64,000 nucleotides of DNA from Thermoproteota archaeon. GTDB taxonomy: Archaea; Korarchaeota; Korarchaeia; Korarchaeales; Korarchaeaceae. The DNA lies in NCBI GenBank assembly GCA_027492205.1, contig JAOZFN010000008.1, forward strand, positions 30,041-94,040. Direction: 5' to 3'. The notes beneath the pieces were generated by a model. That model searched no databases. It saw nothing but the letters and a program-made list of their open reading frames with translations, and was not told the DNA's origin. The translations under genes and the position numbers were made by a program. Position 1 is the stretch's first letter. Every line of letters starts with the position of its first letter. Positions 25,655 to 34,401 of this stretch are shown here, piece after piece.

Positions 25655-26599
25655 ATGTCGGAAGGGAAGGGGTCGTCGCGGGAGGGGGCTAAGATCGTAG
25701 CGTGTATTCCGGCCTATAACGAGGAGGAAACCATCGGAGAGGTGGTTTCATGTGCGAGAAGGTACGTGGATGTTGTGCTGGTCTGCGACGACGGCTCGAC
25801 CGACAGGACCGCTGAAAGGGCCGAGATGGCCGGAGCCATCGTCCTAAGGCACCCCAGAAACAGGGGGTACGGGGCGGCCCTCAGGACCCTCCTCACGGCA
25901 GCTCTGGAATACGACCCGGATGTCGTCGTGACGCTGGACGCGGATGGTCAACACGACCCAGCCGACATCCCCTCGATCGCGGCCCCGATAATAGAGGGGC
26001 GGGCAGACGTTGTGATAGGTTCTCGCTTTTTATCCAGCGATTCAAGAAAAGAGGTTCCAAGATATAGGGAGTTAGGCATCAGAGTCATAACTAAAGTGGC
26101 CAGCGGGATCTCCGGGCTGGACATCAGCGACTCCCAGAGCGGGTTTAGGGCCTTTAGTAAGAGGGCCGTCAGATCCATTAAAATAATGGACGATGGGATG
26201 GGGGCCACGCTTGAGGTTATCCAACAAGCTGCCGCCCTCGGCCTCCGCGTTGAGGAAGTTCCGGTGGTGATACGCTACAGGGGATTGGAGACGTCTACCT
26301 ACAATCCAATCAGGCAAGGGCTCGGCCTACTGCTAAAGCTCGCGGATTTGATTGGATGGAGGAGGCCGCTTGTCTCCTTTGGAGTGCCGGCGGCGGCCTC
26401 TCTGATAGTCTCTATGGTATTCACCGTTAAGCTGCTTAGAATATTCAACTTGACCAGGTACTTCAGCGTTCCGCTGGCATTACTCTCCACTGCCTTCGGG
26501 ATAGTAAGTGCGATTCTGTTCTCCACCGGGGTCACTATATATGCCGTTAAGAAGGCCGTCAGGGAGGAGATGAAGATGAGGTTAGCATCCCATCGCTAG
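25655..26599 (+). CDS. GT2 family glycosyltransferase (polyprenyl-phosphate sugar synthase-like)
   Basis: The 314-residue product begins with the classic GT2 fold: VACIPAYNEEETIGEVV, CDDGSTDRTAERA, and the DXD site in VTLDADGQHDPADIPSI. SQSGFRAFSKRAVRSI marks dolichol-phosphate mannose/glucose synthase relatives. Two membrane helices close the protein (about 240-262 and 270-295). Such enzymes load a sugar onto a polyprenyl phosphate carrier, the donor form used by GT-C enzymes, which fits the divergent giant membrane genes. The ATG at 25655 has an SD site seven bases upstream. Confidence 0.88.
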   Translation: MSEGKGSSREGAKIVACIPAYNEEETIGEVVSCARRYVDVVLVCDDGSTDRTAERAEMAGAIVLRHPRNRGYGAALRTLLTAALEYDPDVVVTLDADGQHDPADIPSIAAPIIEGRADVVIGSRFLSSDSRKEVPRYRELGIRVITKVASGISGLDISDSQSGFRAFSKRAVRSIKIMDDGMGATLEVIQQAAALGLRVEEVPVVIRYRGLETSTYNPIRQGLGLLLKLADLIGWRRPLVSFGVPAAASLIVSMVFTVKLLRIFNLTRYFSVPLALLSTAFGIVSAILFSTGVTIYAVKKAVREEMKMRLASHR

Positions 26600-26845
26600 T
26601 GGCCCTACCCCCGCTCTAGAGGTACCCGCGGCTCCCCTGGCATCTCCTTTATATCCCCACTCCTCCAAAGGATACACTTCTCCCCCCTGATCCCCTGGAA
26701 AGATCTCCTTCACCGCGTTCACCACGTCCCCTCCCAGTCGTGACGGGAGGGGCCGAGGATCGTCGACCCTCCGGCAGGGGCTCCGGCGAAGGCCCTTCCC
26801 ATAAGTAGTCCGACGGGCCCTGCTCGCTCCCCCTCAGCCCGGTCA

Positions 26846-27058
26846 TCAGAGGTAACCCAGGCTCCTGAGTCGCTCCTTTATCTCCTCCTCCTCCTCCGGA
26901 GAGTAAACCTGTTCACTAGCCTCCTCCGAGAGGACCTCCTGAAGAAGGAACTCAACGAGAGCCTCCACCGAAGAGAAGTCGGGGGTGTTCTCTACCCACT
27001 TCCTCGCCTTCTCATAGAGTTCCCGTGGGATCTCCACGCTGACTTTCTCGCCTTCCAC
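26846..27058 (-). CDS. Small RHH-like protein ending in LRSLGYL
   Basis: A 70-residue protein: a VSVEIPRELYEKARKWVE strand-helix, FSSVEALVEFLLQEVL helix, and an acidic tail YSPEEEEEIKERLRSLGYL. It is a paralog of the protein at 34402-34620, which has the same layout and the same LGYL ending. The fold suggests a CopG/RHH regulator. The tail may be a protein-interaction tag. The start is a GTG; a TATA-like box (CTTAAATAG, about 27093-27101) lies roughly 40 nt upstream. No toxin partner is adjacent. Confidence 0.6.
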   Translation of the reverse strand: MEGEKVSVEIPRELYEKARKWVENTPDFSSVEALVEFLLQEVLSEEASEQVYSPEEEEEIKERLRSLGYL

Positions 27059-27676
27059 GCCTACCCCACCTCCTCGGGAGGCGTCGGCGGCTCCTATTTA
27101 AGAAAGTTTGCACGGCAGAAAGCGACCTTCCCCCCGCCGAGGCGCCTCGCGGTGGCGCCCCGCCGTGAGCGCCCTCCTGAGGAGGTCCTTAGGATTCCTG
27201 CCCGGGGCGATCCTTGAGGAGCACCTGGCGCAGACTCGACAGACTTTAGCTCATCCTCACGGGCCTCCCTGACCCCCGTATGAGGACGCAGGGGACGCGG
27301 CTTTGCTTCTCGCCAGAAGCCTGGAGACGGGAAACGGTGAGCGGACGCTACATCGGAAGAAGATGGTGGTGGGAGGAATCGCTAAAGCCTGTGGTGAGAG
27401 AGAAGGGCCCCTTTGAGGGGATCTGAGGGAGTACTCCCTTTTGGGCGGGGGTGGGAGGGGCCTAGTGGTAGTGAAGGACGGCGGCTTTACGCGTGGAGGT
27501 GAGATAAGGTCCGTCATGAGGGGCCTGGCCGATCTCCCGGATGAGTGGAGTCGCTGAAGGGGGAGTATGCGGCGTGAGGGTCAACCTCCACGCTCTCCGG
27601 GAGATGGACAACCGTCGGTTGCCTACCCATAATCCCTTAGGGTAGAGAGGGAGAGGGAGAGACTATAGAAGTCCGG
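27059..27676. other. Gene-poor stretch with decayed coding fragments
   Basis: No intact gene is seen. Two short plus-strand readings look protein-like: 27273-27416 (contains EDAGDAALLLARSLETG) and 27423-27557 (contains LVVVKDGGFTRGGEIRSVM, ending DLPDEWSR). They are in different frames and have no good starts, so they are probably remnants of one dead gene of unknown family. Confidence 0.4.
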
Positions 27677-28429
27677 TCAGCGCCACAGCACTTGAGAAAG
27701 GGCCAGCGTAATCTTCAGGGCCTCTGCCTCCTGAACCCTCCTCACGGCAGCGTACACGCGCAGCCCCTTCGCTATCGCTTCAATCGCGCCGTCTACTCTG
27801 TCCCTCCTGAACGGGCGGCTGACCTTGGTCTCCACGCGCGTTATCCCGTCATAGTCCCTGACGAGCTGGACGCCGCGGCGCTTTAGCAGCCGATTTACGG
27901 TGGCTTGGCCGTGGAACCAGGTCAGTGACAGGTAGGGCGTTGAGACCCTGCCGTCCCCAAAGAAGATGAGTTCTGGGCTGTACCACGAGGTCCCGCAGGC
28001 TTCGCTCCAAGCGTCCTCGAACTCGTCCACGCTCTCCAGCGGCTGTGAGAGGGAGTCCACGATCTCGTCGATCAGCCCCTCGCACTTGGACAGCCAACAC
28101 CTAACGTAGACGCCGCGATCGCCGACGAGCCTCAGGCGCCCCATCAATAGGATATCCTCGCTTCTGACCTCGACCCAGCCATCTCTGGCCCTCCTGAGGG
28201 TGCCCTGTTCAAACCCCTCTCTGAGCCTGTAGAGGGGGATCCACTCAACCACCACGCCGGCGGGCTCCTCCACCACGGGGCGCGGCGGGGTCGCGCGAGT
28301 TTTGAAGTTAGCGACAGGCCTACCGGCCCTCCGGCCTCTCTGACTCTCCTGATACCCCTCACAGTTTGCCTTGATGCCTGGTCCGCCTCTCAGCCAGGCC
28401 AAATAGCCCTTCGTATCCACGTCTCTCAT
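27677..28429 (-). CDS. Hypothetical protein
   Basis: I do not recognise this 250-residue product. It is a soluble alpha/beta protein without signal peptide or membrane helix. The N-terminal 60 residues are basic and low in structure. The middle contains VEVRSEDILLMGRLRLVG and VRCWLSKCEGLIDEIVDSL. The C-terminal 60 residues are helical (VDGAIEAIAKGLRVYAAVRR). Codon usage looks like that of real genes nearby. The gene sits alone between decayed regions. The start at 28429 (ATG) is uncertain; GTG at 28420 and TTG at 28402 are in frame. Confidence 0.5.
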   Translation of the reverse strand: MRDVDTKGYLAWLRGGPGIKANCEGYQESQRGRRAGRPVANFKTRATPPRPVVEEPAGVVVEWIPLYRLREGFEQGTLRRARDGWVEVRSEDILLMGRLRLVGDRGVYVRCWLSKCEGLIDEIVDSLSQPLESVDEFEDAWSEACGTSWYSPELIFFGDGRVSTPYLSLTWFHGQATVNRLLKRRGVQLVRDYDGITRVETKVSRPFRRDRVDGAIEAIAKGLRVYAAVRRVQEAEALKITLALSQVLWR

Positions 28430-28768
28430 TATCCAAATTGATCGGGGGAGCTGGCGGCGTATCCCAGACAGGCGAGTGGACCAGACCGAATCCCCCCTCG
28501 CCGCAGGCTCACCTCGTCCCCGATCACGCGCACGATCTCAGCGGCACCGTCCGATCCGACTTCCGCGGGATGATGCACAGCAGTTCTATTGGGGGCGGCT
28601 TGGGATCAGCGCGGGGAGCTCGAGCGGGGGAAGGTGATTGGGTCGCGCGGGAGGCCTGGCTCCTGACTCCCAGGCTATCGGGCGAGGGGAGCCCAATGCT
28701 GGCCCCGCGGCGGGCCCCGATATGACGGCTGCCTATTGTTCTCGCTCGCGGAACTAAAAGGTGGGCGG
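28430..28768. other. Intergenic stretch without recognised feature
   Basis: I see no gene, RNA or repeat here. Short open readings lack family motifs or plausible starts. Confidence 0.4.
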
Positions 28769-29323
28769 TCAGGCCTTCGTGTATATCTCTATTCCCAACC
28801 TCTCAGACGCCTTGACGGCCGACTCCTCGGCGTACGGCGTCACCAGGATGAGCCTGGAGGGCCTCCTGCCGGTGGCCCGCTGGTAGAGTTCTGCCTTCCT
28901 CCTGAATTCGTAAACGTCCGACGGCCTCGCGTGGGCCGTGATTTCGATGAGGAGGACCCTCCCGTCCTTGACCGCCACGTCCACCTCCACGGGACTCGGG
29001 TAGCCGTACACGACGCCCTCCTCGTCGAAGAACTCCCACCTCTCCACCTCCAACCCGAGTTCCCTGCCGAGAATCCCCCGCAGCCCCTGCCTGAAGGCCT
29101 CCTCAGTGAGGAGGCCCCAGCGAGCTCCAAGGGCGGATATGTGTCTCTCGACCAGCTCGAAGCCCTTCACCATGTCCTCCCTGAGCCTGGCCATCTCCGC
29201 CAGGTGCCCGTCGAGCCTCCGCAGGATCTCGCTAACTCCAATCAGCCCGGCCACCGCGTATCTGAACTCCTCGTCTCTCTTCAGCAGATCCAGGATCTTC
29301 CTCTTGAGTTCGACCTCCTCCAT
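28769..29323 (-). CDS. DUF3782-like PD-(D/E)XK nuclease-fold protein
   Basis: The ATG at 29323 gives 184 residues. An N-terminal helical region with coiled-coil character (MEEVELKRKILDLLKRDEEF, LREDMVKGFELVERHISALG) precedes a nuclease-like core: GYPSPVEVDVAVKDGR, VLLIEITAHA, then SRLILVTPYAEESAVKASE. The D...E-x-T arrangement matches the PD-(D/E)XK active site of the archaeal DUF3782 family, which has expanded in thermophilic archaea and has no settled function. The lysine of the classic motif is replaced, so catalysis is uncertain. It stands alone. Confidence 0.7.
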   Translation of the reverse strand: MEEVELKRKILDLLKRDEEFRYAVAGLIGVSEILRRLDGHLAEMARLREDMVKGFELVERHISALGARWGLLTEEAFRQGLRGILGRELGLEVERWEFFDEEGVVYGYPSPVEVDVAVKDGRVLLIEITAHARPSDVYEFRRKAELYQRATGRRPSRLILVTPYAEESAVKASERLGIEIYTKA

Positions 29324-29639
29324 GGGGCTAACGCTCCCACGCTCGTTGATGAAGACCCAGGGCGGCAAAAAATTTTGGCATCTGGCTCCGGTTTGCCTGG
29401 GCCAGGCGGTCCCTCTGCAGGTAGCCCGGGTTCCCTAGCATGCCCCACTTCTGGCCCTAACTGGGGATCTCAAGCCTACATTCCTCGCCGCGCACGCGCA
29501 TTCGCCACAAGAGACCGCCGCTTCCAACCGGATCAAGAAGGCTCCACGAGATTCATTGAATCGCCTCCCGAGGAGTTTACGCAAACGAGAGCACCCTGAC
29601 CACAGCCAAAGCCCAAGAGGAAGTGTGAGCAGCCCTATA

Positions 29640-30202
29640 ATCGCTCAAGAGCCTCCCTGCGAAACCTTCCCACTGAGAACGCGGACAGTGGTGTTGGGGC
29701 CACCGCTCCAACGGCCAGGGCTCCCCAGATCCCCGCATAAAACACCCTCGTTCCCATGGTCCCGTATGGGAGGAGGATTTTGCGCCAGGAGAAACTCCCC
29801 GCCCCTCCGTAGCCAGAGAGGATCAGGAGACCATGCCCGTCACGAGCAGACCTATGTACAGCTTGATCACCCTCATTGTAAGTTTGAGGGAGATTACCAC
29901 GGCTGAAGCAGACCCGCGAATGCTGCAGGCGGCCAAGACGAGGGCTACCCCTCAGATCCCTTGACCTCGGGTTGAGATCCACGTTTCCGAGTTCGTGGTG
30001 AAGGAAGCCGGCGGCCACTTCGGCCAGGAACTCTGAGGAGAGTATCCCCGAGGCGGGCACCCACGGATCCAGGCCCATGACCAAGAGGGAGGGAGAGCGT
30101 GCGTGGTGCCGTAGCCCATCCCCAGCGTCGATCCATGTACTCACAGATGAATGCTAGCGCGGCCAGAGTCAAGATAAGGCACGTGGGTGTCGCCACCGCC
30201 AC
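29640..30202 (-). pseudogene. Frameshifted membrane protein remnant
   Basis: Minus-strand pieces in three frames appear to belong to one dead gene: MAVATPTCLILTLAALAFIC (30202 down), then HHARSPSLLVMGLDPWV and FLAEVAAGFLHHELGNVDL in a second frame, then LKLTMRVIKLYIGLLVTGMV in a third. The hydrophobic pieces and His-rich loops vaguely recall membrane-bound metal-dependent hydrolases of the YdjM/DUF457 type, but that is a guess. The rest of 29369-29640 shows nothing. Confidence 0.35.
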
Positions 30203-30225
30203 TCGGGAGGGGTCGCATCTCCCGC

Positions 30226-30786
30226 TCAGGCGATTAGACCCATACCCCGCAGGGCCCCCAGGACGACCTCCGCCTCCTGCTCGGGAGTCATCGTCTCCGA
30301 GTCCACCACAACCTCCGGGCTCTCGGGCTCTTCATACGCGTCCTGCACCCCGGTCATGTTCCCCAGCTCTCCCCTGATGGCCCTCCTATACAGACCCTTC
30401 GGGTCCCTCCTCATGGCCGTCTCAAGCGAGCACCTCACGTAGACCTCGACGAACCTCAGCCCCTCCACCTCGACTATCTCCCTGACCTCCCTCCTGACAC
30501 TCCTGTACGGCGAGACGAACGAGGCCACTACCGCCACTCCGTTTCTGGCCAGGAGCTTTGAGACGTAGGCCACCCTCCTGAGGTGTCGCTCCCTGTCCTC
30601 CCTGCTGAATCCGGCCTCCGGGCTGAGCCACCTCCTGACCTCGTCGCCGTCTAGCACCTCGACGCGCCAGCCCATCTCCCTCAGCTTCCTGGCCAGAACC
30701 CCCGCGAGCGTGGTCTTCCCTGCCGCCGGGAGACCCGTCAGCCAGACCACGAAACCCTCCCTAGGGGATCCGGGGCCCTCCGCCAC
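30226..30786 (-). CDS. cysC: Adenylylsulfate (APS) kinase
   Basis: This 186-residue enzyme phosphorylates APS to PAPS using ATP. The P-loop is GLPAAGKTT (residues 18-26), followed by VEVLDGDEVRRWLSPEAGF, FSREDRERHLRRVAYVSKLL and the substrate loop SFVSPYRSVRREVREIV. The C-terminal KGLYRRAIRGELGNMTGVQD lid is also typical. Length matches single-domain CysC. It is the last gene of a five-gene minus-strand cluster that also holds ATP sulfurylase. No PAPS reductase is present nearby, so the product more likely feeds sulfotransferases than sulfate reduction. Confidence 0.92.
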   Translation of the reverse strand: MAEGPGSPREGFVVWLTGLPAAGKTTLAGVLARKLREMGWRVEVLDGDEVRRWLSPEAGFSREDRERHLRRVAYVSKLLARNGVAVVASFVSPYRSVRREVREIVEVEGLRFVEVYVRCSLETAMRRDPKGLYRRAIRGELGNMTGVQDAYEEPESPEVVVDSETMTPEQEAEVVLGALRGMGLIA

Positions 30787-30801
30787 CTCCAGGCACCTCC
30801 C

Positions 30802-32199
30802 TCAGCTCACGTCGACGAGGGGTTCCCCCCTCATTCCTCCGGGAATTTCCATCCCCACCAGCGACAGGATCGTGGGCGCCACGTCGTAGATCGTGGCTCC
30901 GAGCTCCCTGGGCTCCACCCTGTCCTCCGGATCGCGTATCAGATAGATCCCCTCCCAGTCGTGGACCGCGTCGTCGGGGCCGGTGTCGTTCTCCGGGAGG
31001 AACCACTCTCCGTGGCCCATCGTGCCGGCCGCGCGCCAGCTCAGGTCCCCGAAGTAGACCATGAGGTCCGGGGCGTCCCCCCTCACCTCAGGGTAGATCT
31101 CGGCCGGCCTGTGGGCCTCCACGCCGAGGCTCCCGCCCCCGGGAACCCGGACCCTCCTCAGGTCGTCCACCAGCTGGGCCAGGGTGGACTCGAAGTCCTC
31201 CGGGCTCACCCTACCCTGGGGCTCCCTCCCCCTGAGGTTCACGAAGATCCTGGAGTAGTAGCCGCCCCACCCCCAGGCCACCGTCCTCTCCCAGTTCACC
31301 TTGACCTTCGCTAGTCCCGTCTGCTCCCTGGGCCTCTCCTCCAGGGCCAGGTAGCCGTTGTCCGCCAGCCACTCGTTGATCGCGAAGGCGCCGGTCATAG
31401 CCTTTGCCCCGTGGTCCGAGACGACGAGTATTGAGGCGTCCTTGGCGGCCCGAGCGAGCCTCCCTATTCCCTCGTCCAGGAGGCGGTAGTAGCGCTCGGC
31501 CACGTCGGCGAACTCGCTGTCCGGGACGTGCCTCGGGTGATCTGGGTCGAAGAACTTCCAGAAGGCGTGGTGGAGCCTGTCCAGTCCGATCTCGACGTAC
31601 CACATCAGGTCCCACCTCTTCGCCCTCGCCAGGTGCTCGGCGACCCGGAGGTGCTGCCTGGTCATCTCGAAGAGCCTCTCCACCAGGGGGCCCCTGTCCT
31701 CGACCCTGAACTCCACGTCGTGTGTGAAGGTTCCCCCCGCGACCCTCTCGACCTCCAGCCTGAGCCACGGCGGGTGGGTGTAGTTCTTGGCCGTCGAGGG
31801 TGTGTGGAAGTCGCTGATCACCCACCCCTGAACCTTGAGGGGAGGGTAGGAGGGAGGGAAGGCTATCAGCAGGGCCTTCTTCCCCTCCCCGGCGGTGCGA
31901 TCCCACACCGCCGGCCTCGTCAGGTTCCTGGAGGTCACTAGGTAGTACTCCCTGTACTCGCCGGGCCTCCTGTGCCTGAAGCCGTACATCCCCAGCTCCC
32001 CCGGAGTGAGGCCCGTGGCCATCACGGCCCAGGCGGGTACGGTTATGGGCGGGTGGCAGCTCCTCAGGGGGCCGTACCTGGCCCCGTCCATCAGCTCTGA
32101 GAGGTTCGGCATTTCGGGCAGGAACCTCTCGAACGCCAGCGACGGCGGCGCCGAGTCCAGCCCTATGACCATGACCCTCTCTCCAGCCACCTCAATCAC
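30802..32199 (-). CDS. Alkaline-phosphatase-superfamily enzyme of the sulfate-activation operon
   Basis: The 465-residue product has the type I phosphodiesterase layout: VMVIGLDSAPPSLAFERFL, nucleophile loop HPPITVPAWAVMATGLTPGE and GMYGFRHRRPGEY, EIGLDRLHHAFWKFF, ILVVSDHGAKAM and GTMGHGEWF. The usual HG after the nucleophile loop is LG here. The gene overlaps the DHH phosphoesterase by eight bases and precedes cysC by 15, so the three are one operon. A role in releasing or transferring sulfate or phosphate esters is plausible; the true substrate is unknown. Confidence 0.8.
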   Translation of the reverse strand: MIEVAGERVMVIGLDSAPPSLAFERFLPEMPNLSELMDGARYGPLRSCHPPITVPAWAVMATGLTPGELGMYGFRHRRPGEYREYYLVTSRNLTRPAVWDRTAGEGKKALLIAFPPSYPPLKVQGWVISDFHTPSTAKNYTHPPWLRLEVERVAGGTFTHDVEFRVEDRGPLVERLFEMTRQHLRVAEHLARAKRWDLMWYVEIGLDRLHHAFWKFFDPDHPRHVPDSEFADVAERYYRLLDEGIGRLARAAKDASILVVSDHGAKAMTGAFAINEWLADNGYLALEERPREQTGLAKVKVNWERTVAWGWGGYYSRIFVNLRGREPQGRVSPEDFESTLAQLVDDLRRVRVPGGGSLGVEAHRPAEIYPEVRGDAPDLMVYFGDLSWRAAGTMGHGEWFLPENDTGPDDAVHDWEGIYLIRDPEDRVEPRELGATIYDVAPTILSLVGMEIPGGMRGEPLVDVS

Positions 32200-33226
32200 T
32201 CCCCCCTCCTTCGAGGACGGCGGACCTCAGCCAGTCGAGGGCGCGGCGGGCGAACTCTCTCGCCTCCGGCTCGGGCAGGATGACGCCGACGGACTCCCGC
32301 TTCCCGCCCGCATTGTACCCGCTAGACCTCGCCATCTCGGCCAGGGACGTGAGGTCCAGGTCGAGCCCGTGGACCCTGGAGTATACCTGGGCGTACCCCC
32401 TCCTCCAGCGAGAGTTGATCGCGAGCACCGCGACCCGATCCCTGGACCAGGCGAACCTCCGCCCCACGGTGGAGATGAGGAGGTGGGGGGACTCGAACTC
32501 CACGTAGACGACGCTGCCGAAGTCTTCCACCCTGGCCTCTCTCAAGACCCTCTCGACCTCGGCCTCGGCGGACCTGTGCTTTATTATCCACTCCCCCATG
32601 CTCAGGAGCGATCTCGGATCCCCGTACCCCCTGCCGAGCGCGAAGACCGCGTCCCTGACGCCCTCCCTGTCCCCGACCCTGTAGTTCGCGTCGACGAGCT
32701 CGGCCAGCCTCTCGAGCTCCTCAACCCCCATTCCCAGCGAATCCAGCACTCTCAGCACCTCCCCGTAGACGGGGTGAGATCGGAGCGTGGGGCCCAGGTC
32801 GCCCGCGATGCCCAGGATCGATCGAAGGTCGGGCCGAGCTCCCATCAGGCGCGTGAGGTGCCAGCTCGCGGAGGGCTGACCCACGTCGACCAGCGAGATC
32901 CAGGAGGCCGGGAGGCGCCCCCTCGGCCTGACGTGGTGATCCACCAGCACCACCCTGCCGGCCCCGACCGCGGAGGCGGCCCTCTCCACGGACTCGACGG
33001 GCAGCGCCACGTCGAGCACCATCAGCGTGTCGAACGTCCCCAGGTCTCGCATCTCGTCGGCCGCCCGAGAGTCTAGCCAGTAGAACCCCAGCGGCGGCAC
33101 GTAGAGCTCGGCGTGGTCTCCGAGCCAGTCGAGGATCAGGCTCGCGCTGGCGACGCCGTCGGCGTCCCAGTGGTGGAGGACGAGGGTGGCTCCGAGTTCT
33201 TCCGGATTCGGCAGCCTCGACTCCAT
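32192..33226 (-). CDS. DHH/DHHA1 phosphoesterase
   Basis: The 344-residue protein has all DHH-family motifs: LHHWDADGVASA (H18, D21, D23), MVLDVALP, VDHHVRP (D96, H97, H98), GIAGDLGP and a DHHA1-like GYNAGGKRESVGVILPEP near the end. Members include oligoribonuclease/pAp phosphatases (NrnA) and RecJ-like nucleases. Lying between ATP sulfurylase and APS kinase, it may remove the 3'-phosphate from PAP left after sulfotransfer. That is inference from context. It starts ten bases after the sulfurylase stop. Confidence 0.82.
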   Translation of the reverse strand: MESRLPNPEELGATLVLHHWDADGVASASLILDWLGDHAELYVPPLGFYWLDSRAADEMRDLGTFDTLMVLDVALPVESVERAASAVGAGRVVLVDHHVRPRGRLPASWISLVDVGQPSASWHLTRLMGARPDLRSILGIAGDLGPTLRSHPVYGEVLRVLDSLGMGVEELERLAELVDANYRVGDREGVRDAVFALGRGYGDPRSLLSMGEWIIKHRSAEAEVERVLREARVEDFGSVVYVEFESPHLLISTVGRRFAWSRDRVAVLAINSRWRRGYAQVYSRVHGLDLDLTSLAEMARSSGYNAGGKRESVGVILPEPEAREFARRALDWLRSAVLEGGGSD

Positions 33227-33235
33227 CCCCTCCCC

Positions 33236-34384
33236 TCACCTGACGAAGGGGTCGTCGAAGCTCAGGATCGCCTCCGCCACCTCGGGCCTCATCACCTCCG
33301 GCGGCGGGACCTCCCCCCTCCCTATGAGCTCGCGTATCTTCGTCCCGCTGAACCTGATCCTATCGCTCTCGGGGTGGGGGCAGGTCCTCTCGTTGGCCAG
33401 CCCGCCGCACCTCCTGCAGTAGAAGAACTCCCTGAAGAACAGGGGTGTGATCCCGAGGTCCGGGAACTCCCTGAATATCTCCTGCGCGGCGTAGGGGGGG
33501 TAGAAGTTGCCGACGCCCGCGTGGTCCCTGCCGACGATGAAGTGGGTGCACCCGAAGTTCTTCCTCATGATGGCGTGGTGCACGGCCTCCCTCGGGCCGG
33601 CGTACCTCATCTCGTACCTTAGGATCGCGAGCACGGCGGTGTCCCTCGGGTAGTAGTGCTCTATCAGGGTCCTGTAGGCCTCGAGGATCACGTCGTCCCT
33701 GAAGTCTCCGGGCTTCTTCCTCCCGACGACGGGGTTGATGAACACGCCGTCGACGAATGCCAGGGCCGTCTTCTGCAGCTCCTCGTGTCCCCTGTGAGGG
33801 GCGTTCCTGGTCTGAAAGCCGACGACGGTCTTCCAGCCCTTCTCCTTGAAGAGGACGCGGGTCTCGACGGGCCAGAGGGTGTACCTCTCGTAGGGGTTAG
33901 GCACGGAGCCCACCAGCGTTACCCTCCCGCCCAGCAGGAGGTCTCCCATCTCGAGCGCGCGTCGGACTCCTGGGTGATCGGGGCTGTCGGTCCCGAACAC
34001 CGATAGGGCGGCCCGCCTCTTGTCGTACATGTAGATCTCCTCCAACTCCATCAGCGCGATGGGCCTTCCGTCGAGGGTCAGGAGAACCTCATCGCCCTCC
34101 GACACGTCGACCAGGCTGCCCTCCCCCACGTCCAGGACTATGGGGAGAGTCCAGGGCACGTCGCTCGCCAACCTCATCCTGGAGAGGCAGGACTCGAAGT
34201 CCTCGCTCAGCATGAACCCCTCCAGGGGGCTGTAGACTCCCCTCGCTATGTTCTCGACCTCAATGGCCTTCTCCACGCTCATCGGTATCTGTTGGAATTC
34301 GGCCGCCTCGGCGAGTATCTTTTTCCTCCTGGAGTCGGAGGCCACCCTGTTCACCAGCCTGCCGCCGTGCGGCCTGGACACCAT
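33236..34384 (-). CDS. sat: ATP sulfurylase (sulfate adenylyltransferase)
   Basis: This 382-residue enzyme makes APS from sulfate and ATP. Signatures include VYSPLEGFMLSEDF, the catalytic QTRNAPHRGHEELQK (HxxH near residues 197-200), VGRDHAGVG with FYPPYAAQEIF, and a zinc-binding FYCRRCGGLANERTCPHPE near residue 340. The order of domains matches archaeal and sulfur-oxidiser Sat proteins. The ATG at 34384 is preferred over a TTG at 34405 that would overlap the upstream RHH gene. It heads the enzymatic part of a five-gene cluster ending in cysC. Confidence 0.93.
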   Translation of the reverse strand: MVSRPHGGRLVNRVASDSRRKKILAEAAEFQQIPMSVEKAIEVENIARGVYSPLEGFMLSEDFESCLSRMRLASDVPWTLPIVLDVGEGSLVDVSEGDEVLLTLDGRPIALMELEEIYMYDKRRAALSVFGTDSPDHPGVRRALEMGDLLLGGRVTLVGSVPNPYERYTLWPVETRVLFKEKGWKTVVGFQTRNAPHRGHEELQKTALAFVDGVFINPVVGRKKPGDFRDDVILEAYRTLIEHYYPRDTAVLAILRYEMRYAGPREAVHHAIMRKNFGCTHFIVGRDHAGVGNFYPPYAAQEIFREFPDLGITPLFFREFFYCRRCGGLANERTCPHPESDRIRFSGTKIRELIGRGEVPPPEVMRPEVAEAILSFDDPFVR

Positions 34385-34401
34385 GCCAGATCGCCTCTGG
34401 C

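Noticed and set aside
32006..33076. 356-codon frame antisense to the DHH gene
   Set aside because: The opposite strand has complete DHH motifs; this frame shows none.
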